From assembly GCA_018398765.1 (NCBI GenBank), contig JAHBMJ010001448.1, positions 10,906-30,096 of the forward strand: a stretch of 19,191 nt of DNA. The letters are read 5' to 3'. Positions 18,399 through 19,191 of the stretch are shown here, in pieces (position 1 is the first letter of the stretch; each line of letters begins with the position of its first letter). A program made the position numbers and the translations under genes. Source of the DNA: Chromera velia. Lineage: Eukaryota > Sar > Chromeraceae. The notes beneath the pieces are model-generated. The model did not search any database. It saw only the letters and a program-made list of their open reading frames with translations, and was not told the DNA's origin.

Positions 18399-19191
18399 CG
18401 AGGCGCCTCGCCCATCAGTCAGCAAGCAACGTTTCAGAGACCATCAGAAGCGAAGACTTGAAAGTACCCAACAATCTTCGCACCGCTGTGGTGACTACGA
18501 GGATTGGATTGAGATGACACATAAGGCTATTCTGCGCTGAAACGACCCGTTGCACACATCCTATTAATAAATCCAGTCTCTTCTTCTTGGTGGCGTCTCT
18601 TTCGCACCGGCGGCATCCCATGCATCTGACGAAAGCAAGCTTGCGAACGGCCCCGGAAAGCAAGAAAAATTACAACTGGTTCACGCAGTGCCACGCTAAC
18701 GCTAGGCCATACCGACAATGAACACTAGCGTACATATTCCTACCACAGAGAGGTCCAAAAGGTTCAAATATCATGAACGTCAAACAGTCAGAAACGGTTA
18801 CAGTCTGTGTGGATGCACTGTCTCTGCATGCAGCTCTCAGAACAGATGGGACGAACCGGAACCTTTTGACAGACTAGGCTAGATCCGCCCTTCATACACG
18901 GGGACGCGGCATGCATAACAAAAACCTCAATCATCTTTGCATGCATGAACATACAGGGAAAAAACCCACCAAACATACAAACAGAGGCTCCACCCGGCTT
19001 TTTAGAGTTGTGTGGGGGACTATCTGCCTGCAGGGATACACATGCATGCATAAAGTCCAAAATCGCTCGGAGAGCAGTACCAGTCTGTGCATGCACAGCT
19101 GCTTTCGTTGCCTACCTATCCCATTCCTCACTGCACTGTAGCAGCCCGAGCCACAGATCTTTGCAGTTATGACTGAAAAAAATGGTCCCCT
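18399..19191. other. no supported gene; TGCATGCA-rich end of window
   Basis: Only short overlapping frames on both strands, without family motifs or a clear splice pattern. A plus frame at 18253-18540 is basic and lacks recognisable features. The notable content is the TGCATGCA cluster at 18825-19095. An exon of a gene continuing past the window cannot be excluded. Confidence 0.4.
18825..19095. repeat. cluster of TGCATGCA palindromes
   Basis: Perfect TGCATGCA octamers are at 18825, 18938, 19043 and 19088, with GCATGCAT at 18909. The octamer is its own reverse complement. Single copies also occur at 1561, 3381 and 11477, all outside proposed exons. Known RY-type sites in plants contain CATGCATG, but no regulatory role can be read from the sequence alone. 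Confidence 0.5.

Overview
The window is nuclear DNA from a eukaryote, most likely a protist. Three protein genes are clear. Two are interrupted by introns with GT-AG borders, and the splice phases join exactly. There is no operon layout and no bacterial signal. A flagellar-type SHIPPO repeat protein suggests a lineage with a flagellated stage. A very long PPR-like protein, perhaps preceded by a secretory-type leader exon, would fit an alga with a complex plastid (stramenopile or chromerid-like). That assignment is inference only. Layout: 1-1500 (+) holds the last four visible exons of a PG-rich (SHIPPO/STPG) axonemal protein. 1501-3765 is AT-rich intergenic DNA with a candidate 244-bp MITE at 1863-2106. 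3766-7759 (+) is a five-exon gene whose exons join to a 563-residue, 12-helix major facilitator transporter of the DHA1/SLC18 (vesicular amine transporter-like) type; introns 1 and 2 carry large microsatellites. 7760-8449 is AT-rich. 8450-9484 (+) is a decayed reverse-transcriptase-like reading frame interrupted by one in-frame TAG. 9485-12600 is gene-free: two clusters of an AGGTGCA heptamer bracket a 1.1-kb minisatellite with a unit of about 38 bp and higher-order structure, followed by AT-rich DNA with GTTAC/GTAAC inverted repeats. 12604-17502 (-) is one uninterrupted 1632-codon PPR-like helical-repeat gene. 17511-18202 is ambiguous: a minus-strand signal-peptide exon for the PPR gene can be proposed, but a plausible plus-strand small reading frame overlaps it. 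18203-19191 has no supported gene and contains a cluster of TGCATGCA palindromes. The three main genes show no common pathway: one is ciliary, one is a membrane transporter and one is probably organellar RNA metabolism. I found no prokaryotic defence system, CRISPR array, rRNA or tRNA. The least explained parts are the RT-like relic, the MITE candidate, the nested repeats between 9.85 and 11.7 kb, and the strand conflict at 17.5-18.2 kb.
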